This document shows, in pieces, positions 62,938 to 64,000 of a stretch of 64,000 nt of DNA. The translations under genes and the position numbers were made by a program. The stretch's first letter is position 1. The number at the start of each line of letters is the position of its first letter. Source of the stretch: Arctopsyche grandis (Eukaryota > Arthropoda > Insecta > Trichoptera > Hydropsychidae); NCBI RefSeq assembly GCF_051622035.1, contig NC_135357.1, forward strand, positions 16,235,001 through 16,299,000, in the 5' to 3' direction. Below the pieces are notes generated by a model. The model searched no databases and was not told the DNA's origin. It saw only the letters and a program-made list of their open reading frames with translations.

Positions 62938-63500
62938 TATATTATAATATGAGAATTTAGAATAATGGGCGCTTTTCACTTACGTTTTTTTTTAACTTAA
63001 TGCGTATTATATGAAGAAAAAAAAAATAGTGAGATTAAATGTCGATTCGCGTGCATAGCAACGAAAGTAACTATTTATGCAAAAATGGAAAAGAAAAATA
63101 ATATTGGTGAAATGAAAGATGTGACATGCACTAGTATCATTAAAAACGCAATGGTTCATGTCATTTTCATGCATGCAAATATTGTAAGTGATCTTTTTCA
63201 ACTGCTCGAATTCGCTTAAAATTACAATATCGCATAGAAAGTTAATGGGAGTTATGACTATCATCAATTGTGAATGCGTATCGCACTCGTTATATTAATA
63301 TTACAGTTTAAACTCCGTTCAAGATTTGATGCTTTAATTATCTAGATTTATGTATGTATTTACTCGATTACGGCACGCTATTTAATTTATAAAATATGCG
63401 AATCTGCGGCTTGAGATTCACGGTTTAGTAATCGAATGCAATAAATATTTCATCTAGAAAAATGCTCTCGATGCGTATAAAATAATCATCTACTTTTTGC

Positions 63501-63546
<46 letters not shown>

Positions 63547-64000
63547 GATATAGAATTTAAGGCTCCAGTTTATTGATTCTTCAAGTTAAATCCTTTGGAA
63601 TGATTTGATGCAAAATTATTCCTTAGAATTCCTAAATTATAATATTTAGACCCAATATATACATAGATATGTATGTATGTACATACATATGTATATGTAC
63701 CTATGATTTACCTACAAGTATGTACAACTATGTACAACTACATATGTACATATGTACCTACAGCTGCATATGTACCTACATACTATCTACAACTACATAC
63801 ATATGTACCTACAAGTTGACTTTATTTTGATACAGTTTTATTTATATTTTATACATATAGATAATGTATAGCTGCATTTTTAATTGTAGTATGTATGTAT
63901 TTTTGCATGTATGTATGTGTGTTTATTATTACCCATGTATGTATTTCTTATTATATTTTAGTATGTGCAAAAATGTAGGTACCTAAGTTATTCTGAAAAT
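62938..64000. other. AT-rich tail of window; microsatellites only
   Basis: No gene recognised. It holds an (AT)n run at about 63503-63541 and a cluster of TACATATGTA/TATGTACCTA repeats at 63658-63810. Confidence 0.5.

Overview
This 64 kb window is nuclear DNA of an insect. The genes are split by short GT-AG (two GC-AG) introns, the proteins are closest to insect families (a NinaA-type membrane cyclophilin, Pix/RtGEF, BAP18, a BCDIN3D-type methyltransferase), and the non-coding DNA is AT-rich, with frequent TATGTACATATG-like runs and dense transposon debris. I could not fix the order from the sequence. There are no bacterial operons, CRISPR arrays or convincing free-standing tRNA genes.

Layout. 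(1) 3.0-25.9 kb, plus strand: four tandem homocysteine S-methyltransferase (HMT) paralogs, all with the same exon phases. Copy 1 lacks its first exon in the window. Copies 2 and 3 look intact (315 and 314 aa). Copy 4 (312 aa) has an open frame but altered active-site residues. The DNA between them holds a nested Helitron-like/MITE/miniature LTR cluster (12.1-13.9 kb), a Mutator-like long-TIR MITE, hAT-like MITEs, a piggyBac fossil broken by a Helitron-like element, and an LTR-like insertion. (2) 27.9-37.7 kb, minus strand: the Rho GEF Pix/RtGEF (SH3-DH-PH-coiled coil), with two extra exons that each end in a stop and would give alternative C termini. (3) 40.6-41.9 kb, minus: a ninaA-like ER membrane cyclophilin, rebuilt from six exons including a C-terminal membrane anchor. 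(4) 44.1-47.9 kb, plus: BAP18, a chromatin-complex subunit. Its last intron holds a DDE transposase fossil, a tRNA-derived SINE and about 1.3 kb of (TA)n and a 10-bp TA-derived repeat. (5) 49.0-51.6 kb: LINE fossils and a single-exon BCDIN3D-like RNA 5'-phosphate methyltransferase (minus). (6) 51.9-62.5 kb: a 10.56 kb head-to-tail array of four Helitron-like units on the minus strand, joined with no spacer and inserted between a host A and T. Each unit carries two GC-rich minisatellites. The very long open frames there, on both strands, are repeat artefacts.

The most notable signals are the spacer-free tandem Helitron array whose internal minisatellites echo its own terminal CGGCTTCGC motif, the recently expanded HMT cluster with a diverging fourth copy and shared GC-AG introns, and the alternative terminal exons of Pix. 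The host genes have unrelated roles (methyl transfer, Rho signalling, ER protein folding, chromatin, RNA capping), and I see no operon-like link between them.
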